This document shows positions 43,012-52,287 of a stretch of DNA of 55,559 nucleotides, piece by piece. The notes beneath the pieces are model-generated. The model was not told where the DNA came from. It made no database searches and saw only the letters and a list, made by a program, of their open reading frames with translations. Every line of letters begins with the position of its first letter. Positions within the stretch are counted from its first letter, which is position 1. The position numbers were made by a program, and so were the translations under genes. This DNA is from DRYS01 sp964491605 (GTDB taxonomy: Archaea > Thermoproteota > CALKCG01 > B24 > DRYS01), in the NCBI GenBank assembly GCA_964491605.1, contig CAZBGY010000010.1, positions 1-55,559 on the forward strand, read 5' to 3'.

Positions 43012-44106
43012 TTGAAGATAATACACCTAGATGAGAAGACGGGTATAGCGAAGATACGTGTGGAGGATATAGAGGATCTATGGAACCTCAGGGTTCTGAT
43101 AAAGCCTGGAGATCTCATCGAAGCTAGGACTATGAGGATGGTTAAGCTAAGGACTGGGATGGGTGATGTTAGGGAGGGGAGGAGGTTCCCTATGGATCTA
43201 ACCCTCAGGGTTGAATTCGTCGAATTCGATAGATATGGTAGAAGGCTTAGGGTTAGAGGGGTTGTCGTAGATGCGCCTGAAAGGTTTGAGGGAGTTAAGG
43301 GTAGTTATCATACGGTGAACGTTAAGGTTGGATCCATCATAACTGTGAAGAAGGAGAGGATATACGGATATGAGGTGGAGAGGCTTAAGAAGCTATGCGT
43401 ATCTAGGTTTACACCTGTAGTCTTGGTATCGATCGATAGGGATGAAGCATCTATAGCTGTGTTAAGGGGGTATGGGTATGAGATGCGTGCGGAGATACAG
43501 TCTAGGATACCGGGTAAATCTAGCTTGGAAGGGAGGGAAGGAGAAGTCGATAGGTTCCATTCAGAGGTGGCTAAAGCTGTTATGGATACGGTAAACTCGC
43601 TCGGAGGTAAGCCTTTAATAGTGGTTTTAGGTCCAGGATACTTCAAGGATTCCTTCATAGAATACTTCTCATCCAAGCATCCTGAATACTCTGATCGTAT
43701 AAGGATCTGCGTAGCTAGCAGCGGCGGTGCTTCAGGTTTAGCTGAAGCTCTACGTTCAGGAAGCCTATCCAGGTATATATCTGAGTGTAGAGCCGTGGAG
43801 GAGTCTATATTGATAGAGGATGTTCTAAGAGAGGTTGGGAGAGATAGCGGGCTAGCAGCTTACGGGTTCGAGGAGGTCGAGAAGCTTTCATCATACGGCA
43901 CCGTTAAACTTCTATTAGTATCGGAGAGGATGCTCGATAAACTCGATGATGAGGGGTGGAACAGGTTGTATAGGATGATAGAGAATGTAGAGAGGATGGG
44001 GGGAGAGGTTAGATTCATAGGATGCGAAACCGAGGCACACGATAAACTCGTAGCTCTAGGCGGTATACTAGCTCTACTCAGGTATCCATCCCCATTCTAC
44101 TGTTAG
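43012..44106 (+). CDS. pelA: Pelota (Dom34) ribosome rescue factor
   Basis: aPelota recognises stalled ribosomes and, with ABCE1, splits them. It has 364 residues. The Sm-like N-terminal domain has DLWNLRVLIKPGDLIEARTMRMVK; the eRF1-like central part has VVLVSIDRDEASIAVLRGYG and VVLGPGYFKDSFIEYF; and the C-terminal domain has AVEESILIEDVLREVG and YGFEEVEKLSSYGTVKLLLVSERML. I use TTG 43012 (MKIIHLDEKTGI), which fits the family N-terminus and has GAGGTGG upstream; GTG 43003 adds three residues. It ends convergent with the HypE-like gene, with 29 bases of overlap. Confidence 0.97.
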   Translation: MKIIHLDEKTGIAKIRVEDIEDLWNLRVLIKPGDLIEARTMRMVKLRTGMGDVREGRRFPMDLTLRVEFVEFDRYGRRLRVRGVVVDAPERFEGVKGSYHTVNVKVGSIITVKKERIYGYEVERLKKLCVSRFTPVVLVSIDRDEASIAVLRGYGYEMRAEIQSRIPGKSSLEGREGEVDRFHSEVAKAVMDTVNSLGGKPLIVVLGPGYFKDSFIEYFSSKHPEYSDRIRICVASSGGASGLAEALRSGSLSRYISECRAVEESILIEDVLREVGRDSGLAAYGFEEVEKLSSYGTVKLLLVSERMLDKLDDEGWNRLYRMIENVERMGGEVRFIGCETEAHDKLVALGGILALLRYPSPFYC

Positions 44107-45130
44107 CCTGTAAACCGCATCCACGGATCCTATCTATAAGCTTCCATAGATCATCCCTATCCGGCGGCTCCACCTTCCTTACTCCATCCCCGGCTAAGAT
44201 CACCCTCCGATCGGGATCATCCGTGAATAAACCTATCTCGGAATACTCTACTCCAAGCATCGATAAGCTATCTCTAAGCTGATTCAAGCCATCTGGTCTA
44301 ACGACTATCAGTAGGGATCCGGAGCTTATAGCTTTCAAAGGATCTAAGCCGAAATAGCTGCAGAGAAGCCTGGTTTCCTCAGCTACAGGTATCTTATCCT
44401 CATATATTATGAAGCCTAGATTCGATGCTTCAGCTAGCTCCACGACACCAGCTAGAAGCCCGCCCTCTGTTAGATCATGCATAGCTACGACGCTATCAAC
44501 AGCTAGGGCAGCCCTAGCTTCAGGTATGATGCTCAACCTATCCCTCATGGATATGCATCTAATCCTGAAGTCTCTACCGAAAACCTTCTCCACATCTTCA
44601 GCTAGATCTGAGGCTATTATAACCGTAGCCTCCATAGCTACGGTTTTAGTAACTACGATGATATCGCCGGGCTTTATATCCTTAGGATCTAGGATGCGAT
44701 CGACTACACCGGATACGAAGCTGCATACTATAGGATATACTACGTTATCGGTGAACTCCGTATGACCACCTACGATAGCTATACCAGATCTACGTGCCTC
44801 AACATCTATACAATCCATAATGAATCTAGCATCTTCTATAGACATACTTGTAGGTAGGAGTAAGATTACCGTAAGCCATCTAGGTAATCCACCCGCCGCC
44901 GCTATATCGTTCGATGGAACTATAACTGCTAGCCTCCCTATCTCAGCGATAGCCCCTGTTATCGGATCACCTTTAAGCGCTATCCTAACACCGCTGCAAT
45001 CCACTACAGCGGAATCCACGGCTATCCCGGGACCTAGTATAACATCGCCTCTACGAGCACCCCTAAACCCTAGGATATGGCTTCTAAGCTCAGCTAGCGT
45101 AGGTTTACCTCTAGGACGCCCCATATCCAT
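44078..45130 (-). CDS. AIR synthase-related (HypE-like) protein
   Basis: The 350 residues have the PurM/HypE fold: VDSAVVDCSGVRIALKGDPITGA, ADSNDIAAAGG-type SNDIAAAGGLPRWLTVILLLP, GGHTEFTDNVVYPIVCSFV, and AMHDLTEGGLLAGVVELAEAS in the C-terminal half. These proteins bind ATP at a dimer interface. True HypE ends with a PRxC motif that carries the cyanide-forming Cys; this protein ends RMGMDT and lacks it, and no hydrogenase genes are near. The function is therefore unknown. It lies 26 bases after the aIF1 gene. Confidence 0.85.
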   Translation of the reverse strand: MDMGRPRGKPTLAELRSHILGFRGARRGDVILGPGIAVDSAVVDCSGVRIALKGDPITGAIAEIGRLAVIVPSNDIAAAGGLPRWLTVILLLPTSMSIEDARFIMDCIDVEARRSGIAIVGGHTEFTDNVVYPIVCSFVSGVVDRILDPKDIKPGDIIVVTKTVAMEATVIIASDLAEDVEKVFGRDFRIRCISMRDRLSIIPEARAALAVDSVVAMHDLTEGGLLAGVVELAEASNLGFIIYEDKIPVAEETRLLCSYFGLDPLKAISSGSLLIVVRPDGLNQLRDSLSMLGVEYSEIGLFTDDPDRRVILAGDGVRKVEPPDRDDLWKLIDRIRGCGLQANSRMGMDT

Positions 45131-45156
45131 CTACTACATCCATACAGTACCGTATC

Positions 45157-45465
45157 CTATTCTACATCGATATTCTCTGCTTTAAAGCCTACGCTGATAA
45201 GGTAATCCTTAACCTTGAATCTATGATCCCCTTGAAGCAGTATCTTGCTATCTTTAGCGGTGCCACCGCATGCGCATAGAGATTTGAGGGATTGAGCAAG
45301 CTTCCTCAACTCTTTATCGTTAGCTACTATACCGTTTATGACTGTTACAGGTTTCCCGAAACGAACTTTCTCAAGCTTTATAACGATACGCTGCTGCTCT
45401 TGGCTTATCTGTCTGCATATGCATAGATCCTTAGGAAGCCCACATATAGGGCAGATCTCCGCCAT
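45157..45465 (-). CDS. Translation initiation factor aIF1 (SUI1)
   Basis: This 102-residue protein has a short N-terminal zinc knuckle (CPICGLPKDLCIC), then the SUI1 fold (IVIKLEKVRFGKPVTVINGI, LCACGGTAKDSKILLQGDHRFKVKDYLISVGF). The archaeal factor helps choose the start codon on the 30S subunit. The ATG at 45465 has GGAGGTAGGTT upstream. It sits between pgk and the HypE-like gene on the same strand. Confidence 0.96.
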   Translation of the reverse strand: MAEICPICGLPKDLCICRQISQEQQRIVIKLEKVRFGKPVTVINGIVANDKELRKLAQSLKSLCACGGTAKDSKILLQGDHRFKVKDYLISVGFKAENIDVE

Positions 45466-45530
45466 AACCTACCTCCTAGACTTGCAAGGGAAAAATCATA
45501 GGGATAGAAATATAAGATTTTCTACTTAGA

Positions 45531-46769
45531 TCATCGAATCTGCTTAACCCTTCTATAAGCCATCTCTAAAGCTTCCACGCCTGGAAGCCTACCACCAGAG
45601 ATATACTCTATGAAAGCCCCTCCAGCTAGACTCACATAGGAGAATCTATCCCTTAAACCAAGTTTCTCCAAAGCTGCGACCGTATCTCCTCCACCACCTA
45701 TACGGTATGCTCCACTCGAAACTACAGCTCTATAAACCTCCGATGTACCGTCGATGAACCTATCATCTTCGTATACGCCTAGAGGACCGCTGACAAGTAT
45801 AGATCTAGCTTCAGATACGATACGCCTATACATTTCGATAGTCCTATGACCTATATCCATTATAGGATAACTAGATGGAAGATTCTCTACAGATATCTCA
45901 ACCCTTCTACCATCCATATCTACAGCTACATCTATAGGCATCTTCACCCTACCATCATACTTCTCCAGTATCCTTACGGCTTCATCCTTAAACTTCAGGA
46001 ATCCCTTCTTCTCCAGTACCCTAACGTTGATCGATCCGAGATCGAAGCCTTTAGCGAGTAGGAGTAGCTGACCTATCAACCCGCCGGTGAGTACATAGTC
46101 TGCTAGACCCCCAGCTAGGAAGTAGTCTATCATATTGGTACTCTTCTCAGATTTAGCTCCACCTAAGATGCATACGAAGGGCTTCTCAGGATTCTCTAAA
46201 ACCCTATCCAAGGCTTTAAGCTCCCTCTCCATAACCCTACCGGCGCATGATGGAAGCGTATAGGCGAAGCCTACGACTGATGCATGGGATCTATGAGCTA
46301 CCGAGAACCCGTCTAAGACGAATATATCTGCAACCCTAGAGAGTTTAGATACTATCTCCGATCTAGCATGCTCCTCAGGCGAAGCCTCCCTACCCTCATC
46401 CGGATGGGATCTTACATTCTTGAGGAGCAGCACCTCCCCGAGTTTGAGCCTAGATATAGCTTCTAAAGCCGCATCGCCTACAAGATCGTCTACATAGCCT
46501 ACCTTGAATCCCAGTATCTCCGATAGCTTCTCAGCATGCTTACGTAGCGATTCCAGGTAATCCCTCTCACCTGGTCTACCCTGGTGAGCCAATATAACTA
46601 TCCTAGCACCTTTACCTGATAGCTCCCTTATAGTCTCGGCATGCTCCCTTATCCTACTATCATCGATTATCTCACCGGTAGCTGGATCTACCGGGACGTT
46701 GAAGTCAGGTCTCAAAATAACGGTTTTACCAGTGAAATCTAGATCATCGATCGTGAGAAATATAGCCAT
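45531..46769 (-). CDS. pgk: Phosphoglycerate kinase
   Basis: It moves phosphate between 1,3-bisphosphoglycerate and ADP. At 412 residues it is of the archaeal type: VILRPDFNVPVDPATGEIIDDSRI, ARIVILAHQGRPG, LLLKNVRSHPDEG, CILGGAKSEKSTNMIDYFLAGGLADYVLTGGL and the nucleotide loop RIGGGGDTVAALEKLG...YVSLAGGAFIEYISG. The start is ATG 46769. It follows the GAPDH gene by 18 bases, so the two enzymes of consecutive steps are made together. Confidence 0.97.
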   Translation of the reverse strand: MAIFLTIDDLDFTGKTVILRPDFNVPVDPATGEIIDDSRIREHAETIRELSGKGARIVILAHQGRPGERDYLESLRKHAEKLSEILGFKVGYVDDLVGDAALEAISRLKLGEVLLLKNVRSHPDEGREASPEEHARSEIVSKLSRVADIFVLDGFSVAHRSHASVVGFAYTLPSCAGRVMERELKALDRVLENPEKPFVCILGGAKSEKSTNMIDYFLAGGLADYVLTGGLIGQLLLLAKGFDLGSINVRVLEKKGFLKFKDEAVRILEKYDGRVKMPIDVAVDMDGRRVEISVENLPSSYPIMDIGHRTIEMYRRIVSEARSILVSGPLGVYEDDRFIDGTSEVYRAVVSSGAYRIGGGGDTVAALEKLGLRDRFSYVSLAGGAFIEYISGGRLPGVEALEMAYRRVKQIR

Positions 46770-46787
46770 AGACCCCTACACCGAGGC

Positions 46788-47804
46788 TTAACCTATATCG
46801 GCTATCCTCCTAGCAGTCTCAGCTAGCCTACAGGAGTAAGCCCACTCGTTATCGTACCAAGCCAAGACTTTAACGAGGTTTCCTATAGCTTTAGTCATAG
46901 GTGCATCCACTACGGATGAGTATGGGCATTTAATATAGTCTGACGATACTAGAGGCTCCTCGCTGTAGCCTAGTATACCTTTAAGCGGAGGCTTCTCCGA
47001 AGCCTCCTTGAAAGCTGTGTTAACCTCATCGACGGAAACATTCCTTTCTAAGACTGCTGTTAAATCGACTACGGAGACCGTAGGTACAGGCACCCTTAAA
47101 GCTATACCCGTCATCCTACCTTTAAGCTCCGGTAGCGTAAGTGTAGCAGCTTCAGCCGCACCGGTGGTCGTAGGAACTATATTCCAGCTAGCAGATCTAG
47201 CCCTCCTAAGATCGCTATGCTGCATATCCAGGATCCTCTGATCGTTCGTAACAGCGTGTACGGTATTCATTAAACCGTATCTTAAACCGAATCGTTCGTT
47301 CAGGACTTTAGCTACTGGGGCTACAGCGTTCGTGGTGCATGAAGCTAGAGATATCATCGTATGCTTCTTAGGATCGTACATGTTATCGTTGACACCTGGA
47401 ACCATGGTTATATCCGCAGCTTCAGCAGGTCTCATAGGAGCTGAGACTAGAACCTTGCTAGCACCTGCCTGTAGATGCTTGGATGCCCCAGCTCTATCGG
47501 TAAACCTACCGGTAGATTCTACCACTAGGTATACGCCCAGATCTTTCCATGGAAGCTTCGACGGCTCAGCTTCCTTCAAAGCTTGAACTTTCACGTCCCC
47601 TGCTACTATATAGTTACCTTCAACCCTAACATCGAAGGGAGCTCTACCATACGTACTATCATACTTCAATAGGTGGGCTAGAGTCTTCGCATCAGCTATA
47701 TCGTTGATAGCTACAAACTCTATATCCAGATTATTCTCTAGAGCAGCTCTAAAGGTAAGCCTACCGATCCTACCGAAACCGTTTATAGCTACAGCCCGAC
47801 CCAT
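46788..47804 (-). CDS. gap: Glyceraldehyde-3-phosphate dehydrogenase, bacterial type I
   Basis: The 338 residues are of the type I (bacterial/eukaryotic) class: AINGFGRIGRLTFRAAL (NAD binding), SLASCTTNAVAPV with the catalytic Cys, HAVTNDQ with the catalytic His, and RRARSASWNIVPTTTGAAEA. An acidic residue at the end of beta strand 2 (AINDIAD) favours NAD over NADP. Most archaea instead have the unrelated-looking type II enzyme. The ATG at 47804 has GAGGTGTCTCT upstream and a TATA-like element behind it. It is first in the gap-pgk run. Confidence 0.97.
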   Translation of the reverse strand: MGRAVAINGFGRIGRLTFRAALENNLDIEFVAINDIADAKTLAHLLKYDSTYGRAPFDVRVEGNYIVAGDVKVQALKEAEPSKLPWKDLGVYLVVESTGRFTDRAGASKHLQAGASKVLVSAPMRPAEAADITMVPGVNDNMYDPKKHTMISLASCTTNAVAPVAKVLNERFGLRYGLMNTVHAVTNDQRILDMQHSDLRRARSASWNIVPTTTGAAEAATLTLPELKGRMTGIALRVPVPTVSVVDLTAVLERNVSVDEVNTAFKEASEKPPLKGILGYSEEPLVSSDYIKCPYSSVVDAPMTKAIGNLVKVLAWYDNEWAYSCRLAETARRIADIG

Positions 47805-47840
47805 AGAGACACCTCTAAACTACTACGGCTAGTTAGAGCC

Positions 47841-47857
47841 TAGATAAATATTTAACC
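47841..47857 (-). promoter_or_regulatory. TATA-like promoter of gap-pgk operon
   Basis: On the minus strand the segment is GGTTAAATATTTATCTA, 37-53 bases before the ATG at 47804. That leaves a leader of about 15-20 bases holding GAGGTG. Confidence 0.5.
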
Positions 47858-47908
47858 TTAAAAATACACTATACGGGGATCATCGGCTATAGGTGTATCT
47901 GGGTAGCA

Positions 47909-49066
47909 TCATATACCCCTACCATGGTATACGGAGTTGAATATACCCATCATCTCCTCCAAGCTTAATTCTCTAGGATTATTCTCGAGGTTACGCTTAT
48001 AGGTTAAAGCCTCCTCGGCTAACCTACCTACATCATCGAGCGGAATACCTAACGATCCTAGGCCTGAAGGTATACCGATGTAATCTTCGATCGAAGCTAT
48101 AGCGTTAATTATAGCGTCGGCAGCCTCCTCGAAGTTTGAGGATGGTAAGCCTATAATCCTAGCTAGATTCAACGTTCTATCAGGCTGGGATTCCATATTC
48201 AATTTAAGTATCGGAAGCATTATGAGAGCGTTAGCTAAACCATGGGGGAGGCCGTATCTAGCCGTTAGATAGTATCCCCCACCATGTATCATGGTTGTTC
48301 CTGTCATATTTATAGCGAATCCCCCGCTCATACTACCGTATAGGAGCATGCTTCTAGCATCCATACATCCATCGTATGCATCCTTCAGATTACTGAGTAT
48401 AACCCTGATAGCTTCGATAGCGTAGATATCCGACATTATAGATGAATTCCTATTGAAGTAGGCTTCAAGCCCATGGGTAAGCGCATCTAAACCTGTATAC
48501 GCTACTTGATCCTTCGGTAGGAATCTGAGGGGTTCAGGATCTAGTATAGCTATCCTCGGAACTAGGCTCCAACCGGATACGATAAGCTTACGAGTCCCCA
48601 CGGTGACTATAGCGTATCTAGTTACCTCGCTTCCGGTACCGCATGTAGTCGGTATAGCTACTATAGGCTTTATAGGATCATCGATTATCTTAGGGTACAA
48701 GTAGTCTGTTATAGATCCTCCAAGCGAGTATGCTACGCTCACCATCTTAGCGGTATCTATAGCGCTACCCCCACCGAAAGCTACGAAGAAATCAACCCCG
48801 GCTATACGAGCTTGACTAACACCATCCTCCACATCACGGATCGTAGGATTGGGTTGAACCCTATCAAACACATACACTTCGAAACCTGCGGATTCCAGTA
48901 GGCCTTTAATCCTATCTAGATAGCCTGAGCTCTTAGCGAACCTTCTACCCGTTACGAGCATACATCTACCTTTAAGACCGATCCTCCTAGCTTCTGAGCC
49001 CACCCTATCTACGGCTCCAAATCCGTAGACCACCCTAATCGGGAATGTCGATTCAAACCTAAGCAT
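47909..49066 (-). CDS. Iron-containing alcohol dehydrogenase
   Basis: The 385 residues belong to the group III metal-dependent alcohol dehydrogenases. VVYGFGAVDRVGSEA and FFVAFGGGSAIDTAKMVSVAY bind NAD(P); PIVAIPTTCGTGSEVTRYAIV follows; DALTHGLEAYFNRNSS and HGGGYYLTARYGLPHGLANALIMLPILKLN contain the metal ligands. The substrate alcohol or aldehyde cannot be told. The start is ATG 49066. It ends 104 bases upstream of gap, on the same strand. Confidence 0.95.
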   Translation of the reverse strand: MLRFESTFPIRVVYGFGAVDRVGSEARRIGLKGRCMLVTGRRFAKSSGYLDRIKGLLESAGFEVYVFDRVQPNPTIRDVEDGVSQARIAGVDFFVAFGGGSAIDTAKMVSVAYSLGGSITDYLYPKIIDDPIKPIVAIPTTCGTGSEVTRYAIVTVGTRKLIVSGWSLVPRIAILDPEPLRFLPKDQVAYTGLDALTHGLEAYFNRNSSIMSDIYAIEAIRVILSNLKDAYDGCMDARSMLLYGSMSGGFAINMTGTTMIHGGGYYLTARYGLPHGLANALIMLPILKLNMESQPDRTLNLARIIGLPSSNFEEAADAIINAIASIEDYIGIPSGLGSLGIPLDDVGRLAEEALTYKRNLENNPRELSLEEMMGIFNSVYHGRGI

Positions 49067-49096
49067 AGCTCGACATATATCTAGGCCCTACTTAAA

Positions 49097-49669
49097 CTAA
49101 TATCGATTTCCACATCGATCGCAGCCGATCCTAGAATATACATCCTTCAACATATCCTCAACCCTTTCCTCTAACTCTCTTAAACCCCCATCGTTCACCA
49201 GCACGTAGTCGGCTCTATCCTTAAGCTCCATCAGACCGAATCTAATCTCCTCCTCATCCCTAGCTATCAGATCCCCTACGCATCTGGGATCATCCATCCT
49301 ACCCCTAGAGGATAGGAAGCTAAACCTTTTTTCGATAGGAGCATCGACGAATACGAGGAGCATAGAGGGTATCCTACTCTTGAAGAAATCCAGCTCTAAA
49401 GGGCTGCGAATCCCATCGATGACAACCGGTCTATCGGATGATAGTATATCATCGATGCATAGACGAGCTACGGCGTCACCCCCCATCTCCTCTCTAAGCC
49501 TATGAGCTAACATAGATAGATTCTCACGTGTAGGCTTCAATCCACGTCTAGAAGCCTCCCTACGAACGTAATCACCCATATTCACGATCCTCCAACCCCT
49601 AGATTCAAGCATCCTAGCTACAGTCGTCTTCCCAGATCCAGGTAGGCCTACAACCCCTAACGCTATCAT
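49097..49669 (-). CDS. UPF0200 family nucleotide kinase-like protein
   Basis: A P-loop protein of 190 residues: LGVVGLPGSGKTTVARMLESRGW, VNMGDYVRREASRRGLKPTREN, VVIDGIRSPLELDFFK, and a basic lid (KRFSFLSSRGRMDDP). It matches the archaeal UPF0200 group, related to dephospho-CoA and adenylate kinases. The substrate is not established. I use ATG 49669 with GTGGAGG upstream; that GTG at 49678 is itself a possible start. A gap of 29 bases separates it from the Fe-ADH gene. Confidence 0.88.
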   Translation of the reverse strand: MIALGVVGLPGSGKTTVARMLESRGWRIVNMGDYVRREASRRGLKPTRENLSMLAHRLREEMGGDAVARLCIDDILSSDRPVVIDGIRSPLELDFFKSRIPSMLLVFVDAPIEKRFSFLSSRGRMDDPRCVGDLIARDEEEIRFGLMELKDRADYVLVNDGGLRELEERVEDMLKDVYSRIGCDRCGNRY

Positions 49670-49698
49670 AGCCTCCACGATAGATTAGGGTGGGATAC

Positions 49699-50457
49699 CT
49701 ATCTAACTTTAACCATACCGCCGCGATACCTTATATACACTTCTCTTAAACCTGCATCCGACGCTACCTTAGCTAAGCTCCTCAGTATATCCTCGGATGT
49801 AGGTTCTAGAAGCCTATATCTCGGATCGAGTATATCCCCGTAGGGTGTGAACTGCTGTAGGACGTATAGGCAGTCATATTGTTTCAGATCGTATGCTATC
49901 ATCTCTATGTATTCAGGTTTATCGGTTAAACCAGGTACTATGGTGGTTCTAGCTTCGAATCTACGATCGTAGAAGCTACAGATATCCATGGACCTCTTAA
50001 GATTCTGTACGGCGGTGGATCCAGGTATAGCCCCGCCTATAACTAAACCGTATAGATCTGGTTTAAGAGGAGCTTTAACGTCTAGAGCTACATGATCTAG
50101 AAGCTTCCTCTCGAATAGATTATCTAGAAGCCCAGGGTTCGATCCGTTCGTATTTACGAACGTCTTAAGGTTGTAGCCCTTAACGGTTTCGAAGAGGGCT
50201 TCTACGAACCTAGGTTGCAGCGTAGGCTCACCACCGCTTACACCTACGGCATCTATAAGCTTAAGATTCCTCTCAACCTTCGCCATGATATCTCCGACGG
50301 ATACCTCGTATCCAGAATCGATAGGTATTATACCGGCGTTCTGGCAGTATGGGCATCTAAAGTTGCATCCAGCTAAGAATATCATGAACGTTATATTCCC
50401 AGGCCAATCTATACCGCTAAGCTCGACTATCCAGCCTACCCTACCCCTAACCTGCAA
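49699..50457 (-). CDS. nrdG: Radical SAM enzyme, anaerobic RNR-activating-protein-like
   Basis: A 252-residue radical SAM protein. CNFRCPYC is the CxxxCxxC motif for the [4Fe-4S] cluster, AVGVSGGEPTLQPRFVEAL is the SAM GGEP motif, and LKTFVNTNGS and HVALDVKAPLKPDLYG follow. This pattern is that of archaeal proteins annotated as activating enzymes of the anaerobic ribonucleotide reductase (NrdG). No nrdD gene is in the window, so a different glycyl-radical or other target is possible. The ATG is at 50457. Confidence 0.85.
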   Translation of the reverse strand: MQVRGRVGWIVELSGIDWPGNITFMIFLAGCNFRCPYCQNAGIIPIDSGYEVSVGDIMAKVERNLKLIDAVGVSGGEPTLQPRFVEALFETVKGYNLKTFVNTNGSNPGLLDNLFERKLLDHVALDVKAPLKPDLYGLVIGGAIPGSTAVQNLKRSMDICSFYDRRFEARTTIVPGLTDKPEYIEMIAYDLKQYDCLYVLQQFTPYGDILDPRYRLLEPTSEDILRSLAKVASDAGLREVYIRYRGGMVKVR

Positions 50458-50525
50458 CTCCGCACAGAGAATATATGGTTGAAGCTAAGCTATAGTTTAA
50501 TCCTTTCTGAATAGGTATACCGAGT

Positions 50526-51682
50526 TTGAAGATCGTAGGTATAAGGTTCATGTATTGAAGCCTCAAGAGTTTACAGGGGAAGATACGAGGATAAACATAC
50601 CTTCAGCTTTGATCTGTATAATAACCGGTGAGGGGGTGGAGGGGGTTACCATGCTCGAGGAAGCGGTATACGCTGAGGAGCTGGTGGAGAAGTTTAAGAC
50701 CGTCAAGAGATGACTGAGGGTGTGGAGGAATTCACTTCGTCGGTAGGTGCGGATCCGTTTGATAGGGAGAGGATCGAGAAGTCCCTATGGCATCAATACT
50801 TCTTCCAGAGATCCGCGCCTACGATCCTATACGCGTTGGATGAGTGTCTATGGGATATAGCTGGGAAAGCTTTAAAGATGCCTATCTACAAGCTGATCGA
50901 AGCCTATAGAGAGAAGATACCTGCGTTCGCGAGTACACAGTCGTATAGTAGCGTAGAGGATTACGTCAGAGTGGCTGAGGAACGCGTAGAGTATGGGTTT
51001 AAAGCTATAAAGATTCATCCCACGCTACTGGAAGAAGGGTATCGAGGTATGCAGAGCTATCAGGGAGGCTGTAGGCGATGATATTACGCTTATGCTCGAC
51101 CCATTCCACGCATATACCAGGGAGGAGGCTCTCAGGGTAGGTAGGGAGATAGAGAGGCTTGGATTCTACTGGTATGAGGATCCCATACCTACGACTGATA
51201 TCGAGGGTTTAGCAAGCTTATGCAGAGCTTTGGATATACAGGTATTGACGTGTGAGAATATACACGATCTATACGGGTATGCCGAGCTCGTACTTAGAGG
51301 GGCTGCAGACGGCTTTAGATGTGTAGATGTTAACGTAGGAGGTATAACTGGTACGTTGAAGGTAGCTCATCTAGCAGAGGTTTTCAGTATGAACTGTGAA
51401 CTTCATAGTTGGGGTCACCCATGGCAGCAGGCTGCTCATCTACACGTAATGCTAGCTATAAGGAACTGCAGCTTCTTCGAGATGCCCTACCCTATAGGTA
51501 TATTCGATCAGGAGACTAGGGATACGATCAGGATAGATATGGATGGATACGTTCACACACTTAGGAAGCCTGGATTAGGATTCGATATAGATTGGAATGA
51601 AGTCGAGGAGAAGACCATCAAGGTTATCTCATGGCCTGAATGCATATACGAATCTACCATGGGATTAAGGTTAGAGTTATAA
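50526..51682 (+). pseudogene. Enolase-superfamily (mandelate racemase-like) enzyme with three frameshifts
   Basis: The parts, read in order, rebuild one mandelate racemase/muconate lactonizing-type enzyme. TTG 50526 begins MKIVGIR; the frame changes near 50545 to VHVLKPQEFTGEDTRINIPSALICIITGEGVEG and runs to a stop at 50713. It changes near 50707 to MTEGVEEFTSSVGADPFDRERIEK and runs to 51081. It changes again near 51040 to IEVCRAIREAVGDDITLMLDPFHAY and runs to 51682. Metal-ligand-type residues remain (MLDPFHAY, YEDPIP, CENIH) and HSWGHPW could hold the base. The gene appears inactive unless the frameshifts are assembly errors. The substrate would have been a sugar acid or similar. Confidence 0.85.
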
Positions 51683-51713
51683 CTCTAAGCGTCGATAGCT
51701 ATGTAGGGGGGTT

Positions 51714-52283
51714 ATGAGCGAAAGCTATAGATGCTTCGTAGCGGTGGATCTGGAGGATGGGGGGATCATCGAGAGGATTAGATCATTTCAGGAAGCCCTA
51801 GCTGGGACTGGTAATCCTATGAAGCTCGTCGAACCTGAAAACCTACATTTCACGTTAAAATTCCTGGATGAGGTTCCTATAGCTAGGATAGAATCAATCA
51901 AGAAGGCTCTATCGACCATATCCTTCAAACCCTTCGACGTAGAGGTGAAGGGTGTAGGATACTTCCCAGGTGGCGGTAGGGTTAACGTGGTATGGGTTGG
52001 AGTAGGTAGAGGATACGATAAGCTTAAATCTCTATACGAAGAGGTCGAAGGTAGGCTTTCGAATCTAGGATTCGCTAGGGATCCTAGAGGCTTCACAGCT
52101 CATCTAACAGTCTCCAGGGTTAAATCGGTTCACGATAGAGCTAGACTCCTCAAGCTTATAGGGGATTGGAGGGATTATAGGTTTGGAGAATACCTCGTGG
52201 ATAAGGTTAAGTTGAAGCGTAGCATACTAACATCTAGAGGCCCCATATACAGCGATCTACATGTAGTCGAGGCGTCGAGGTAA
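51714..52283 (+). CDS. thpR: RNA 2',3'-cyclic phosphodiesterase (2'-5' RNA ligase family)
   Basis: The 189 residues have the two HxTx motifs of 2H phosphoesterases: LHFTLKFLDEV (about residue 44) and FTAHLTVSRVK (about 128). The enzyme opens 2',3'-cyclic phosphates on RNA. The start is ATG 51714, with GGGGGGTT upstream. It lies 4 bases before cca, an arrangement seen in many archaea and consistent with work on tRNA ends. Confidence 0.95.
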   Translation: MSESYRCFVAVDLEDGGIIERIRSFQEALAGTGNPMKLVEPENLHFTLKFLDEVPIARIESIKKALSTISFKPFDVEVKGVGYFPGGGRVNVVWVGVGRGYDKLKSLYEEVEGRLSNLGFARDPRGFTAHLTVSRVKSVHDRARLLKLIGDWRDYRFGEYLVDKVKLKRSILTSRGPIYSDLHVVEASR

Positions 52284-52287
52284 AGTT

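Noticed and set aside
44078..45130. Annotation as HypE
   Set aside because: It lacks the C-terminal PRxC motif needed for the cyanide step.
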